Assembly: GCF_006715395.1 (NCBI RefSeq)
Contig: NZ_VFNC01000003.1
Location: 310,001 to 374,000, forward strand
Length of the DNA: 64,000 nucleotides
Reading direction: 5' to 3'
DNA from: Streptomyces sp. SLBN-31
GTDB taxonomy: Bacteria > Actinomycetota > Actinomycetes > Streptomycetales > Streptomycetaceae
In this document: positions 1 through 8,233 of the stretch, in pieces
Numbering within the stretch: position 1 is the stretch's first letter
How the letters are laid out: the number at the start of each line of letters is the position of its first letter
Notes under the pieces: generated by a model
Database searches by the model: none
Told to the model about the DNA's origin: nothing
What the model saw: the letters and a program-made list of their open reading frames with translations, nothing else
Position numbers and translations under genes: made by a program

Positions 1-66
1 GGACTTGCGGGAGGGGGTAGGGGCGGTCGGTGCGGGGGCGGAAGCTGCTCCGGATCCCGAACTCAA
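1..66 (-). CDS. Partial CDS, 5' end only, gene downstream of marR
   Basis: An AAGGAGG ribosome binding site (76-82 on the minus strand) is followed 9 nt later by a TTG codon (64-66). The frame stays open for all 22 codons to the window edge and encodes an Ala/Pro/Ser-rich low-complexity start. It begins 29 nt after the marR stop, so it is probably co-transcribed with marR. In actinobacteria a MarR gene is often followed by the transporter it controls, but nothing visible here identifies the product. Confidence 0.5.
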   Translation of the reverse strand, partial: MSSGSGAASAPAPTAPTPSRKS

Positions 67-94
67 AAGGGTTCGCCTCCTTGCGTAGGTCTGC

Positions 95-550
95 TTACAG
101 GTGTGCGAGCTTCTCCAGCACGGGGGCGGCGGCGCGCAGTGCGGCCCACTCGTCCTCGTCCAGGCCCTCGACCAAATCGGCCAGGAACGCGTTTCGCTTG
201 GCGCGGCTCTCCGCGAGCATGGCCTCGGCCTGTTCGGTCTTGGTGACGACCTTCTGGCGCCGGTCCTCGGGGTGCGGCTCCAGCCGGACCAGTCCCTTGG
301 CCTCCAGCAGCGCGACGATGCGGGTCATCGACGGCGGCTGGACGTGCTCCTTGCGGGCGAGCTCGCCCGGGGTGGCCTGTCCGCAGAGGGAGAGGGTGCC
401 CAGCACCGACATCTCGGTGGGGCTGAGCGACTCGTCGACCCGCTGGTGCTTCAGTCGACGGGACAGTCGCATGACGCCTGAGCGAAGCGAGTTCACGGCG
501 GCTACGTCGTCGCCATGGGTGAGGTCCGGCATGTCCTTAGCGTAACTCAT
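95..550 (-). CDS. MarR family transcriptional regulator
   Basis: This 151-residue protein has the size and pattern of a MarR winged-helix dimer. An N-terminal dimerisation helix is followed by the recognition core (LSPTEMSVLGTLS, then TPGELARKEHVQPPSMTRIV) and the wing with the conserved D-R sequence (HPEDRRQKVV). MarR proteins are usually ligand-responsive repressors of nearby efflux or stress genes. The likely target is the gene that starts 29 nt downstream and leaves the window, and possibly the marR gene itself. The ATG at 548-550 was chosen; an ATG at 530-532 would shorten the protein by 6 residues. The ligand is unknown. Confidence 0.88.
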   Translation of the reverse strand: MSYAKDMPDLTHGDDVAAVNSLRSGVMRLSRRLKHQRVDESLSPTEMSVLGTLSLCGQATPGELARKEHVQPPSMTRIVALLEAKGLVRLEPHPEDRRQKVVTKTEQAEAMLAESRAKRNAFLADLVEGLDEDEWAALRAAAPVLEKLAHL

Positions 551-683
551 TACTCTCGCTAAACAAGCTGGCGCGCGGGAGGATTCCCGTGAATCCGGCC
601 ACTCAACCGAACCATCACCCGTACGAGTGAGACGGATGCGGAAAGTGAACGCCACCCCGCACCCGCCCGCGACCCTCGTCCTC

Positions 684-866
684 ATGGGGACCAGCGTGCT
701 CAGCCTGCGGATGGACGGGGAGCTGCTCGAACGGCTCCGGGACCGTGCGGCCAAAAGAGGAATGAGCGTCCAGGACTACGTGGTCCGGACGCTCATTCGG
801 GACGACTTCGACGAGCGGTTCCAGACCGCCGTCGAGGAGACGGAGAAATTCTACGGGGTCACGTGA
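684..866 (+). CDS. Small ribbon-helix-helix (CopG/Arc-like) protein
   Basis: A 60-residue protein with a short beta strand (SVLSLRMDGE) and two helices (LLERLRDRAAKRG, then MSVQDYVVRTLIRDDF), the pattern of an RHH DNA-binding fold that works as a dimer. The acidic tail (TAVEETEKFYG) could contact a partner or form another helix. No toxin-like partner is adjacent: the next gene is a convergent permease 8 nt away. It may be an orphan antitoxin-like regulator. The ATG at 684 is preferred because the frame further upstream encodes nothing RHH-like. Confidence 0.7.
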   Translation: MGTSVLSLRMDGELLERLRDRAAKRGMSVQDYVVRTLIRDDFDERFQTAVEETEKFYGVT

Positions 867-873
867 GCGGTGC

Positions 874-2325
874 TCACGTCAGGCCCAGGGCCGGCATCAG
901 GTAGTAGAAGCCGAACACCGCCGCGACGACGTACATCGCCACCGGGACCTCCCGCCCCCGGCCCGCGGCCAGGCGCAGGACGGCGAAGGTGAGGAAGCCC
1001 ATGCCGATGCCGTTGGTGATCGAGTAGGTGAACGGCATCATCACCATCGTCACGAAGGCCGGGATGGCGATCGTGTAGTCCGCCCAGTCGATCTCCTTGA
1101 CCGAGCCGGCCAGGATCAGGAAGCCGACCGCGAGCAGGGCCGGGGTGGCCGCCTGGGAGGGGACCATGGTGGCCACGGGGGTCAGGAACAGCGCGACGGC
1201 GAACAGCGCGCCGGTCACGACGTTCGCGAAGCCGGTGCGGGCGCCCTCGCCGACGCCGGCCGTGGACTCCACGAAGCAGGTGGTGGCGGAGGAGGAGCTG
1301 GCGCCGCCCGCGGCGACCGCGATGCCGTCGACGAAGAGGACCTTGTTGATGCCCGGCATCTCGCCGTTGGCGTTGGTCAGCTTCGCCTCGTCGCTGACGC
1401 CCATGATCGTGCCCATCGCGTCGAAGAAGCACGACAGCAGGACCGTGAAGACGAACAGGACACCGGTCAGCACGCCGACCTTGGAGAAGCCGCCGAACAG
1501 GCTGACCTTGCCGATCAGGCCGAAGTCGGGGGTCGCGAGCGGGTTGCCCGGCCACTTGGGCGTCGTCAGACCCCAGGACGGCACTTTCGCGACCGCGTTG
1601 ATGATCACGGCGAGGACCGTCATCGTCACGATCGAGATCAGGATCGCGCCGGGGACCTTGCGCACGATGAGCGCCAGGGTGAGCAGCGCGCCGAGGATGA
1701 AGACCAGCACCGGCCAGCCGTTGAGGTGACCGTCGGCACCGAGCTGGAGCGGGACGGTGGTCTGGGCGGCGTCCGGGATGCGCGAGACGAAGCCGGAGTC
1801 GACGAGCCCGATCAGCATGATGAACAGGCCGATACCGATCGAGATCGCCTTGCGCAGGCTGTAGGGGACGGCGTTCATGACGCGCTCGCGCAGGCCGGTG
1901 GCGACCAGCAGCATCACGACGAGACCCGCCAGGACGACCATGCCCATGGCGTCCGGCCACGACATCCGGGGCGCCAGCTGGAGCGCGACGACCGAGTTCA
2001 CGCCGAGGCCGGCGGCCAGCGCGATGGGCACGTTGCCGACGACGCCCATCAGCAGGGTGGTGAAGGCGGCCGTCACGGCGGTGGCGGTGACCAGCTGGCC
2101 GTTGTCCAGGTGGTGCCCGTACATGTCCTTCGCGCTGCCGAGGATGATCGGGTTCAGCACGATGATGTAGGCCATCGCGAAGAAGGTGGCGAAGCCGCCG
2201 CGGACCTCGCGGGCGAGGGTGCTGCCCCGCTCGGAGATCTTGAAGTGGCGGTCGAGCGCACCCGAGGCGGGGGTGTTCCCCGGCTGCTGCGGGGCGGTGG
2301 CCTTGGCGGGAGCCGAGGTGGGCAT
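874..2325 (-). CDS. NCS2 family purine (adenine/guanine/hypoxanthine) permease, AzgA/PbuG type
   Basis: A 483-residue integral membrane protein with about 12-14 hydrophobic segments. It has AzgA-subfamily signatures: FATFFAMAYIIVLNP near residue 46, the AAGLGVNSVVA segment, and the SCFFDAMGTIMGVS and SSSSATTCFVESTAGVGEGARTG-type loops in the second half. The last loop normally contributes to the substrate site. It should import purine bases by proton symport across the cytoplasmic membrane. It is monocistronic. I see no purine riboswitch in the 143-bp upstream gap. Confidence 0.9.
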   Translation of the reverse strand: MPTSAPAKATAPQQPGNTPASGALDRHFKISERGSTLAREVRGGFATFFAMAYIIVLNPIILGSAKDMYGHHLDNGQLVTATAVTAAFTTLLMGVVGNVPIALAAGLGVNSVVALQLAPRMSWPDAMGMVVLAGLVVMLLVATGLRERVMNAVPYSLRKAISIGIGLFIMLIGLVDSGFVSRIPDAAQTTVPLQLGADGHLNGWPVLVFILGALLTLALIVRKVPGAILISIVTMTVLAVIINAVAKVPSWGLTTPKWPGNPLATPDFGLIGKVSLFGGFSKVGVLTGVLFVFTVLLSCFFDAMGTIMGVSDEAKLTNANGEMPGINKVLFVDGIAVAAGGASSSSATTCFVESTAGVGEGARTGFANVVTGALFAVALFLTPVATMVPSQAATPALLAVGFLILAGSVKEIDWADYTIAIPAFVTMVMMPFTYSITNGIGMGFLTFAVLRLAAGRGREVPVAMYVVAAVFGFYYLMPALGLT

Positions 2326-2468
2326 TGGATGTTCCTACGAGCAGAAGTGGACAGACGGAAACGGTTTCAGTATGAACATATGAATCCGGTAAACGCTATC
2401 TCCGCGCGTAGACCCGCTCTCACCCCGCCCGTCTCCCCCCGCGCCCTCCCGCCTCGTAAGCTGTGCCC

Positions 2469-2735
2469 ATGACGAAGTGGACCCCCAAGCACGAGGCGCC
2501 GGAGCCCCTTGAGGGCCCCGTCGTCCCGGTCATCACCGGCGGCACGATCCTCTGGTTCGTCCTCTTCCTCGTCCAGCTCCCCTTCTACGGCTGGTTCGAC
2601 GACCACGGACACACGTGGTGGCTGTGGACGTGTCTGGCCGGGGGTGTGCTCGGCCTGTACGGCGTCTACTTCGTCAGGAAGCGGGACGCGGCGATCAGGA
2701 GGTCGGCCGCCGCGGGACCGGAACCGGCCGAATAG
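2469..2735 (+). CDS. Small two-helix membrane protein, DUF2530-like
   Basis: An 88-residue protein with two hydrophobic segments (about residues 23-41 and 51-68, the second following a WWLW turn) and a basic C-terminal tail (VRKRDAAIRRS). Size and pattern match the actinobacterial DUF2530 family, whose function is unknown. It is divergent from the purine permease and lies 95 nt before the P-type ATPase, in the same direction. The ATG at 2469 is preferred over one codon pair upstream. Confidence 0.72.
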   Translation: MTKWTPKHEAPEPLEGPVVPVITGGTILWFVLFLVQLPFYGWFDDHGHTWWLWTCLAGGVLGLYGVYFVRKRDAAIRRSAAAGPEPAE

Positions 2736-2830
2736 GCCGTACGACCACCGCACGACTTCGCTCCTCCCCAGGTCGGATCTTCCGCGCACTCGGCGGGTGA
2801 AGCCGTAGATCCGCACGTACCGTCGAATGC

Positions 2831-5224
2831 ATGACCCACATCGACGCGGGCGCCGAACTCGACCCCGTGCACCCGCCCCGCACGCCGGTGGCGGCACGCG
2901 GTCTGACCGCGGCCGAGGTCGCCGAGCGGGTGTCCCGCGGACAGGTCAACGACGTACCGGTGCGCAGCAGCCGGTCGATCGGCGAGATCGTCCGGGCGAA
3001 CGTGTTCACCCGGTTCAACGCGATCATCGGCGTGCTCTGGCTGATCATGCTGTTCGTCGCGCCGTTCCAGGACAGCCTGTTCGGGTACGTGATCCTCGCC
3101 AACACCGGCATCGGGATCATCCAGGAGTGGCGTGCGAAACGGACCCTCGACTCGCTCGCCGTGATCGGGGAGGCCCGTCCCACGGTGCGGCGGGACGGGG
3201 TCGCCGCCCGGGTCGGCACCTCGGAGATCGTGCTCGACGACCTCATCGAGATCGGGCCCGGCGACAAGGCCGTCGTCGACGGGGTGTGCGTGGAGGCCGA
3301 CGGGCTGGAGATCGACGAGTCGCTGCTGACCGGGGAGGCCGACCCGGTGGTCAAACGGCCCGGGGACCAGGTGATGTCGGGCAGCTTCGTGGTCGCCGGC
3401 GGCGGCGCGTTCCAGGCCACCAAGGTGGGCCGCGAGGCCTACGCCGCCCAACTGGCCGAGGAGGCCTCCCGCTTCACCCTCGTCCACTCCGAGCTGCGCA
3501 CCGGCATCTCCACGATCCTCAAGTACGTCACGTGGATGATGATCCCGACCGCGATCGGGCTGGTCGTCAGCCAGCTCTTCGTCAAGCAGCACGGGTTCAA
3601 GGACTCCGTCGCCCGCACGGTCGGCGGGATCGTGCCCATGGTCCCAGAGGGGCTGGTGCTCCTCACCTCCGTCGCCTTCGCCATCGGCGTCATCCGACTT
3701 GGCCGAAAACAGTGCCTCGTCCAGGAGCTTCCGGCCATCGAGGGCCTGGCCCGCATCGACACCGTCTGCCTCGACAAGACCGGCACCCTCACCGAGGGCG
3801 GCATGGACGTCACCGAGCTCAGGCCGCTGCAGGGCGCCGACGAGTCCTACGTCCGCAAGGTGCTCGGCGCGCTCGGCGAGTCCGACCCGCGCCCCAACGC
3901 CTCGCTCCAGGCCGTCATCGACGCCTACCCGGACGTCGAGGACTGGCGCTGCACCGAGGCGCTGCCCTTCTCCTCCGCCCGCAAGTACAGCGGGGCCGCC
4001 TTCAGCGAGGGCAACGGCGAGTCCAGTACCTGGCTGCTGGGGGCGCCGGACGTCCTGCTCGCCGACGACGACCCGGCCCTCGCGGAGACCGAGCGTCTCA
4101 ACGAACAGGGACTGCGCGTGCTGCTGCTGGCCCGCACGCGGCGCGAGCTGGGCGACCCCGAGCCGGCGCGAGGTTCCCGCCCCACCGCCCTGGTCGTGCT
4201 GGAGCAGCGGTTGCGGCCCGACGCGGCCGACACCCTGCGCTACTTCGCCGAGCAGGACGTCCAGGCCAAGGTCATCTCCGGCGACAACGCGGTGTCGGTG
4301 GGCGCGGTGGCGGCGAAACTCGGGCTCACCGGCACCACGGTCGACGCCCGCGCGCTGCCGTCCGAGCAGGAGGAGATGGCGAAGTCCCTCGACGAGGGCA
4401 CCGTCTTCGGGCGGGTCACCCCGAAGCAGAAGCGGGACATGGTGGGCGCGCTGCAGTCGCGCGGGCACGCCGTCGCCATGACCGGCGACGGCGTGAACGA
4501 CGTTCTGGCGCTGAAGGACGCCGACATCGGGGTGTCGATGGGGTCGGGGTCCGAGGCGACGCGGGCCGTGGCGCAGATCGTGCTGCTCGACAACAGCTTC
4601 GCGACCCTGCCCTCGGTGGTGGCGGAGGGCCGGCGGGTCATCGGCAACATCACGCGGGTGGCGACCCTGTTCCTGGTGAAGACGGTCTACTCCGTGCTGC
4701 TGGCGATCCTGGTGGTCTGCTGGCAGGTCGAGTACCCGTTCCTGCCCCGTCACCTGACGCTGCTGTCCACCCTGACCATCGGTGTCCCGGCCTTCTTCCT
4801 CGCCCTGGCGCCCAACAAGGAGCGGGCGAAACCGCACTTCGTGCGGCGGGTGATGCGGTACTCGGTGCCGGGCGGGGTGGTGGCCGCGGTCGCGACCTTC
4901 GTGACATATCTGATAGCCCGTCACCACTACACGGGGGCCGGTCAGTTGGACGCGGAGACCAGCGCGGCGACCCTGACGCTCTTCCTGATCTCCATGTGGG
5001 TTCTGGCGATCATCGCCCGTCCCTACACCTGGTGGCGGATCGCGCTGGTCGCCTCGATGGGCGTGGCGTTCCTCTTCGTGCTCGTCGTGCCGTCGTTGCA
5101 GCACTTCTTCGCGCTGAAGCTGGTCGGCGTGACGATGCCGTGGATCGCGGTCGGCATCGCGGCGGTGGCGGCGGTCGCCCTGGAGTTCCTGTGGAAGTGG
5201 GTCGACCGCCGCTTTCCCGCCTAG
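2831..5224 (+). CDS. P-type cation-transporting ATPase, CtpE-like (probable Ca2+)
   Basis: A 797-residue P-type ATPase with every catalytic signature. The actuator loop has LTGEADP near residue 167, the membrane motif VPEGLVLLTS precedes phosphorylation, DKTGTLTE carries the phosphorylated aspartate at residue 315, and the hinge TGDGVND is at 551-557. About ten membrane segments are visible. There is no N-terminal CxxC metal-binding domain and no CPC motif, which argues against a heavy-metal pump. The PEGL form and overall layout resemble mycobacterial CtpE, which is linked to Ca2+ transport. The cation assignment is inferred from the family. It ends 15 nt before the convergent secreted-protein gene. 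Confidence 0.88.
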   Translation: MTHIDAGAELDPVHPPRTPVAARGLTAAEVAERVSRGQVNDVPVRSSRSIGEIVRANVFTRFNAIIGVLWLIMLFVAPFQDSLFGYVILANTGIGIIQEWRAKRTLDSLAVIGEARPTVRRDGVAARVGTSEIVLDDLIEIGPGDKAVVDGVCVEADGLEIDESLLTGEADPVVKRPGDQVMSGSFVVAGGGAFQATKVGREAYAAQLAEEASRFTLVHSELRTGISTILKYVTWMMIPTAIGLVVSQLFVKQHGFKDSVARTVGGIVPMVPEGLVLLTSVAFAIGVIRLGRKQCLVQELPAIEGLARIDTVCLDKTGTLTEGGMDVTELRPLQGADESYVRKVLGALGESDPRPNASLQAVIDAYPDVEDWRCTEALPFSSARKYSGAAFSEGNGESSTWLLGAPDVLLADDDPALAETERLNEQGLRVLLLARTRRELGDPEPARGSRPTALVVLEQRLRPDAADTLRYFAEQDVQAKVISGDNAVSVGAVAAKLGLTGTTVDARALPSEQEEMAKSLDEGTVFGRVTPKQKRDMVGALQSRGHAVAMTGDGVNDVLALKDADIGVSMGSGSEATRAVAQIVLLDNSFATLPSVVAEGRRVIGNITRVATLFLVKTVYSVLLAILVVCWQVEYPFLPRHLTLLSTLTIGVPAFFLALAPNKERAKPHFVRRVMRYSVPGGVVAAVATFVTYLIARHHYTGAGQLDAETSAATLTLFLISMWVLAIIARPYTWWRIALVASMGVAFLFVLVVPSLQHFFALKLVGVTMPWIAVGIAAVAAVALEFLWKWVDRRFPA

Positions 5225-5239
5225 CGTTCGCGTGCCGGG

Positions 5240-6109
5240 TTACTTCACGTCGACGTAGTCACCGGTCGCCGAGACGGCCGGGGTGGTCGAGGTGCCCTCG
5301 AAACGGAAGCGCCAGTAGCCGTCGGACGCCGCGGTGGCGGTGGCCTTCACGTTGCCGTACTTGTCCGAGTACACCGTCTTGACCGTGGTGTAGGTACTCG
5401 TACCGGCCTTGCGGAACTGCAGCTTCACCGGCTGGTTGGTGTAGCCGTGGTACGCGTTGTCCTCCCAGTTGGCCCGGGAGAGCTTGCCGGTCGAGGTGAT
5501 CGTCCTGCCCTTGTAGACGGGCTCCGGACCGGCGTTCACCGTCAGCTTGGAGTAGCGCTGGACCAGCGTGGAGCCGAGGTCGCCCTGCAGGGAGTAGTCG
5601 TTGGTGCTGTACTGCACCGCGAGCCCGGCGGCCGACCACTTGCCCGCGTCGGCGTTCATCAGGTCGCCGTCGGCCGGGTAGATGTCGATCTTGCCCGAGC
5701 AGTTGGCGGTGGTGTCGGTGACCGGGGTGCAGGTCGCCGGGTCCACGCCGCCGAGCACGTTGGTCGGGTTGTCGAGCGTGCCCTTGTAGATGATCGGGCC
5801 GTTGTCGAAGTCGTCCGACGAGAGGTCGTAGTTCGCCCCGTGGGTCAGCGTGTAGGTGACCGTGGTGCTGACGTGGTTCGTCGTGCCGACCTTGATCGCG
5901 GAGGCGATCTTGAGGTTCGAGAAGGTGACGCCGAGGTCGGCCGCCGTGGTGGCGGTGGTGGCGCCGAACGTGGTCCTGCCGTGCGCGGCGAGGATCTTCG
6001 CGGTCTCCGCCTGGTAGGTGGCGGAGCCGGCGGCCTGCGAGGCCGGCGCGGCGAAGGCGGTGAGGGCCAGGGCGCCGGAGACGGCGGCCACAGTGGCACG
6101 TATACGCAT
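5240..6109 (-). CDS. Secreted protein with C-terminal Ig-like repeat domain, paralogue A of three
   Basis: A 289-residue protein with a Sec signal peptide (MRIRATVAAVSGALALTAFA, cleavage after ASQA). The variable central region contains two cysteines, probably a disulphide. The roughly 105-residue C-terminal module runs from RYSKLTVNAGPEPV through GKLSRANWEDNAYHGY and LQFRK to the final GDYVDVK and looks like a beta-sandwich surface domain. The module is shared with the two genes just upstream. The gene has its own upstream region, separated from paralogue B by a long hairpin. The role is unknown; adhesion or cell-surface binding is only a guess. Confidence 0.75.
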   Translation of the reverse strand: MRIRATVAAVSGALALTAFAAPASQAAGSATYQAETAKILAAHGRTTFGATTATTAADLGVTFSNLKIASAIKVGTTNHVSTTVTYTLTHGANYDLSSDDFDNGPIIYKGTLDNPTNVLGGVDPATCTPVTDTTANCSGKIDIYPADGDLMNADAGKWSAAGLAVQYSTNDYSLQGDLGSTLVQRYSKLTVNAGPEPVYKGRTITSTGKLSRANWEDNAYHGYTNQPVKLQFRKAGTSTYTTVKTVYSDKYGNVKATATAASDGYWRFRFEGTSTTPAVSATGDYVDVK

Positions 6110-6140
6110 GTGTTCCCCAGTTGGAGAAAGTGATTGTGGA

Positions 6141-6166
6141 GCCTGTTGGCTCACGGGATCAGATCC
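6141..6166 (-). promoter_or_regulatory. Conserved upstream block of paralogue A
   Basis: This 26-bp block matches 22 of 26 positions with the block at 8120-8145 upstream of paralogue C. A conserved GGTTGTAC follows on the far side of both blocks. Its location 32 bp before the paralogue A start suggests a shared promoter or operator copied with the gene. No regulator is identified. Confidence 0.45.
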
Positions 6167-6193
6167 GTGACGGATGTGGGGGGTTGTACGGAT

Positions 6194-6253
6194 GGGGCGG
6201 ATTTTTGTCCGAGGATTGCGAACTCATTGCGAATCCCGGACGAAATCCGCCCC
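6194..6253 (-). terminator. Long hairpin between paralogues B and A
   Basis: The arms 6194-6211 (GGGGCGGATTTTTGTCCG on the plus strand) and 6237-6253 pair almost perfectly over about 17 bp. The apical part can extend further through GGATT/AATCC. It lies after the paralogue B stop and before the paralogue A promoter block, where a transcription terminator would separate the C-B unit from A. There is no U-run, as is common in Streptomyces. Confidence 0.6.
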
Positions 6254-6282
6254 AACACGCCTGCTCTGTGCCTACTTCACGC

Positions 6283-7218
6283 CTACTTCACGTCGACGTA
6301 GTCACCGGCGGCGTTGACCGCGGGGGTGGTCGAGGTGCCCGCGAAGGAGTACCGGAAGTAGCCGTCGACCGTGGCCTTCGTCGTCGTCTTCAGGTTGCCC
6401 GTCGAGTCCGACGTGATGGTCTTCAGCGTCGTGTAGGTGCTGGAGCCGCTCTTGCGGAACTGCAGCTTCACGGACTGGTTGGTGTAGCCGTGGTACTTGA
6501 GGTCGTCCCAGTTGGCGCGGGACAGCTTGCCGGTGACCGTGACGGTCTTGCCCTTGGTCACCGGCTCCGGCGAGGCGTTGACCGTCAGCTTCGAGTAGCG
6601 CTGCAGCCTGGTCGTGCCAAGGTTGTCCTGGGAGGCGAAGCCGACCTTGCTGAAGTCGATGTCCTCGGACGTCGGGTCCTGGTCGTTCCAGTCGATGGCG
6701 TAGCCGTCGGCCTTCCAGGTGGTGGCGTCGGCGTTGCCCAGCAGGTCGATGTCCGGGTAGACGTCGACGGTGCCCTTGCAGCTGGCGGTGGTCGACGAGG
6801 TGTCGGTGCAGGTCGGCCAGTCGTCGCCGAAGAGCAGGTTGTCCGGGTCGTCGTAGGAGCCGCGGTAGATCTCCACGTCCAGCCAGACGGCGGGGTCGTT
6901 GACGTCGAAGCCGGCGTCGTGGGTGACGGTGTACGTCACCGGGACGGAGACCTTGTTCGCGACGCCCACGACGATCGGCTTGCCGCTGTTGATCTTCACG
7001 TTGGAGAACGTGAGGTTGATCGCGTACGGGGTGCCGGTGTCGGCGGTGGCCGTGGTGAAGGCGGACTTGGTGTGCGCGGCCTGCTTGACGGCCTGGGTGG
7101 CCCGGGCGATGTCGTCCTTGCCCAGCGAGGGGCCGTCGGCGGCCTGCGCGGCGGGCACGACGAGAGCGGCCAGGGCCAGGGCGCCGGTGACGGCGGCCAC
7201 GGTGGTGCGAATACGCAT
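6283..7218 (-). CDS. Secreted protein with C-terminal Ig-like repeat domain, paralogue B of three
   Basis: A 311-residue paralogue of the flanking genes, with signal peptide MRIRTTVAAVTGALALAALV and cleavage near AQAAD. A longer central domain contains VTYTVTHDAGFDVNDPAVW. The same C-terminal module is present (RYSKLTVNASPEPVTKGKT, GKLSRANWDDLKYHGY, GDYVDVK). Only 49 nt separate it from paralogue C upstream and it lacks the shared promoter block, so C and B are probably one transcript. The DNA of the C-terminal module is nearly identical to that of C. Confidence 0.75.
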   Translation of the reverse strand: MRIRTTVAAVTGALALAALVVPAAQAADGPSLGKDDIARATQAVKQAAHTKSAFTTATADTGTPYAINLTFSNVKINSGKPIVVGVANKVSVPVTYTVTHDAGFDVNDPAVWLDVEIYRGSYDDPDNLLFGDDWPTCTDTSSTTASCKGTVDVYPDIDLLGNADATTWKADGYAIDWNDQDPTSEDIDFSKVGFASQDNLGTTRLQRYSKLTVNASPEPVTKGKTVTVTGKLSRANWDDLKYHGYTNQSVKLQFRKSGSSTYTTLKTITSDSTGNLKTTTKATVDGYFRYSFAGTSTTPAVNAAGDYVDVK

Positions 7219-7267
7219 GTGTGTCCTCGGATGAAAAGGAGGGGGTGTTGCAGGCGGGTGACGCCGC

Positions 7268-8047
7268 TTACCGCACGTCGACGTAGTCACCGGTGGCGCT
7301 GACCGCCGGGGTGGTCGAGGTGCCCGCGAAGGAGTACCGGAAGTAGCCGTCGGCCGTGGCCTTCGTCGTGGTCTTCAGGTTGCCCGTCGAGTTCGACGTG
7401 ATGGTCTTCAGCGTCGTGTAGGTGCTGGAGCCGCTCTTGCGGAACTGCAGCTTCACCGGCTGGGCGGAGTAGCCGGCGTAGGCGCCGGTCTCCCAGTTGG
7501 CGCGGGACAGCTTGCCGGTGACCGTGATGGTCTTGCCCTTGGTCACAGGCTCCGGCGACGCGTTGGCCGTCAGCTTCGAGGCGCGCTGGACGGAGAAGGA
7601 CTTGGCGTTGTCCTTCTGGACGTAGTCGGCGTCCTTGCCCGTGGCGATCGCCCAGACCTTCCAGCTGCCGGCCACCTTGTTGATGAGGTTGTAGCCGGGC
7701 TCCATGTCGAAGGTCGACTTGCACGTCGAGGTGGTGGCGTTGACGGCGGTGCAGGTGGCGCGGTGGTCGCTGCTGTTGGCGACGGCGCCGCTGTCCGACG
7801 AGTCGATGTTCGCCCCGTGGTACAGGATGGCCTGCGCCCAGTCGACGCCGGAGGCGTCCTTGACGGTGAAGCTGACGGTGATCGTCTTTGTGGCCGTCGG
7901 TCCGACGACGACCGCCTTGCCGCCGTTCACCACGACGTTCGAGATGGCGGTGTCGCCCTCGACCTCGTCGGCGTGCGCCGCGGGCACGGCGAGGGCGGTG
8001 ATGGCCAGGGCGCCGGAGAGGGCGGCCACGGTGGCACGAATACGCAT
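7268..8047 (-). CDS. Secreted protein with C-terminal Ig-like repeat domain, paralogue C of three
   Basis: A 259-residue member of the tandem trio, with signal peptide MRIRATVAALSGALAITALA and cleavage near AHADE. Its central region is the shortest, and the common C-terminal module reads GKLSRANWETGAYAGYSAQP at its core. It is the first gene of the probable C-B transcript. The ATG at 8045-8047 begins the same MRIR signal sequence as in A and B, which fixes all three starts. Function is unknown. Confidence 0.75.
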   Translation of the reverse strand: MRIRATVAALSGALAITALAVPAAHADEVEGDTAISNVVVNGGKAVVVGPTATKTITVSFTVKDASGVDWAQAILYHGANIDSSDSGAVANSSDHRATCTAVNATTSTCKSTFDMEPGYNLINKVAGSWKVWAIATGKDADYVQKDNAKSFSVQRASKLTANASPEPVTKGKTITVTGKLSRANWETGAYAGYSAQPVKLQFRKSGSSTYTTLKTITSNSTGNLKTTTKATADGYFRYSFAGTSTTPAVSATGDYVDVR

Positions 8048-8119
8048 GTGTTCCCCACGTGGAGTGGGACCCCGGACGGTGGTCGTCCCCCGGCCGGCCG
8101 GGGCCCAAGTGATCAGAGA

Positions 8120-8145
8120 GTCTGTTGACTCGCGTGATCAGATCC
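8120..8145 (-). promoter_or_regulatory. Conserved upstream block of paralogue C
   Basis: Counterpart of the block at 6141-6166 (22 of 26 identical), 73 bp upstream of the paralogue C start. Both contain CTGTTG, then CTC, then GATCAGATCC. A promoter or operator duplicated with the gene is the simplest reading. Confidence 0.45.
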
Positions 8146-8233
8146 ACGAGAGAAGGGAATGGTTGTACAGACGTAAAAAATTTGTGCGGGAAATTTTGAG
8201 ATCATGGACGTCCGGTTACGACGACGGGGTGCG

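Noticed and set aside
2666..5104. An 812-codon open frame on the minus strand opposite the P-type ATPase
   Set aside because: The opposite strand encodes all P-type ATPase motifs; this frame is His/Arg/Gly-rich and featureless.
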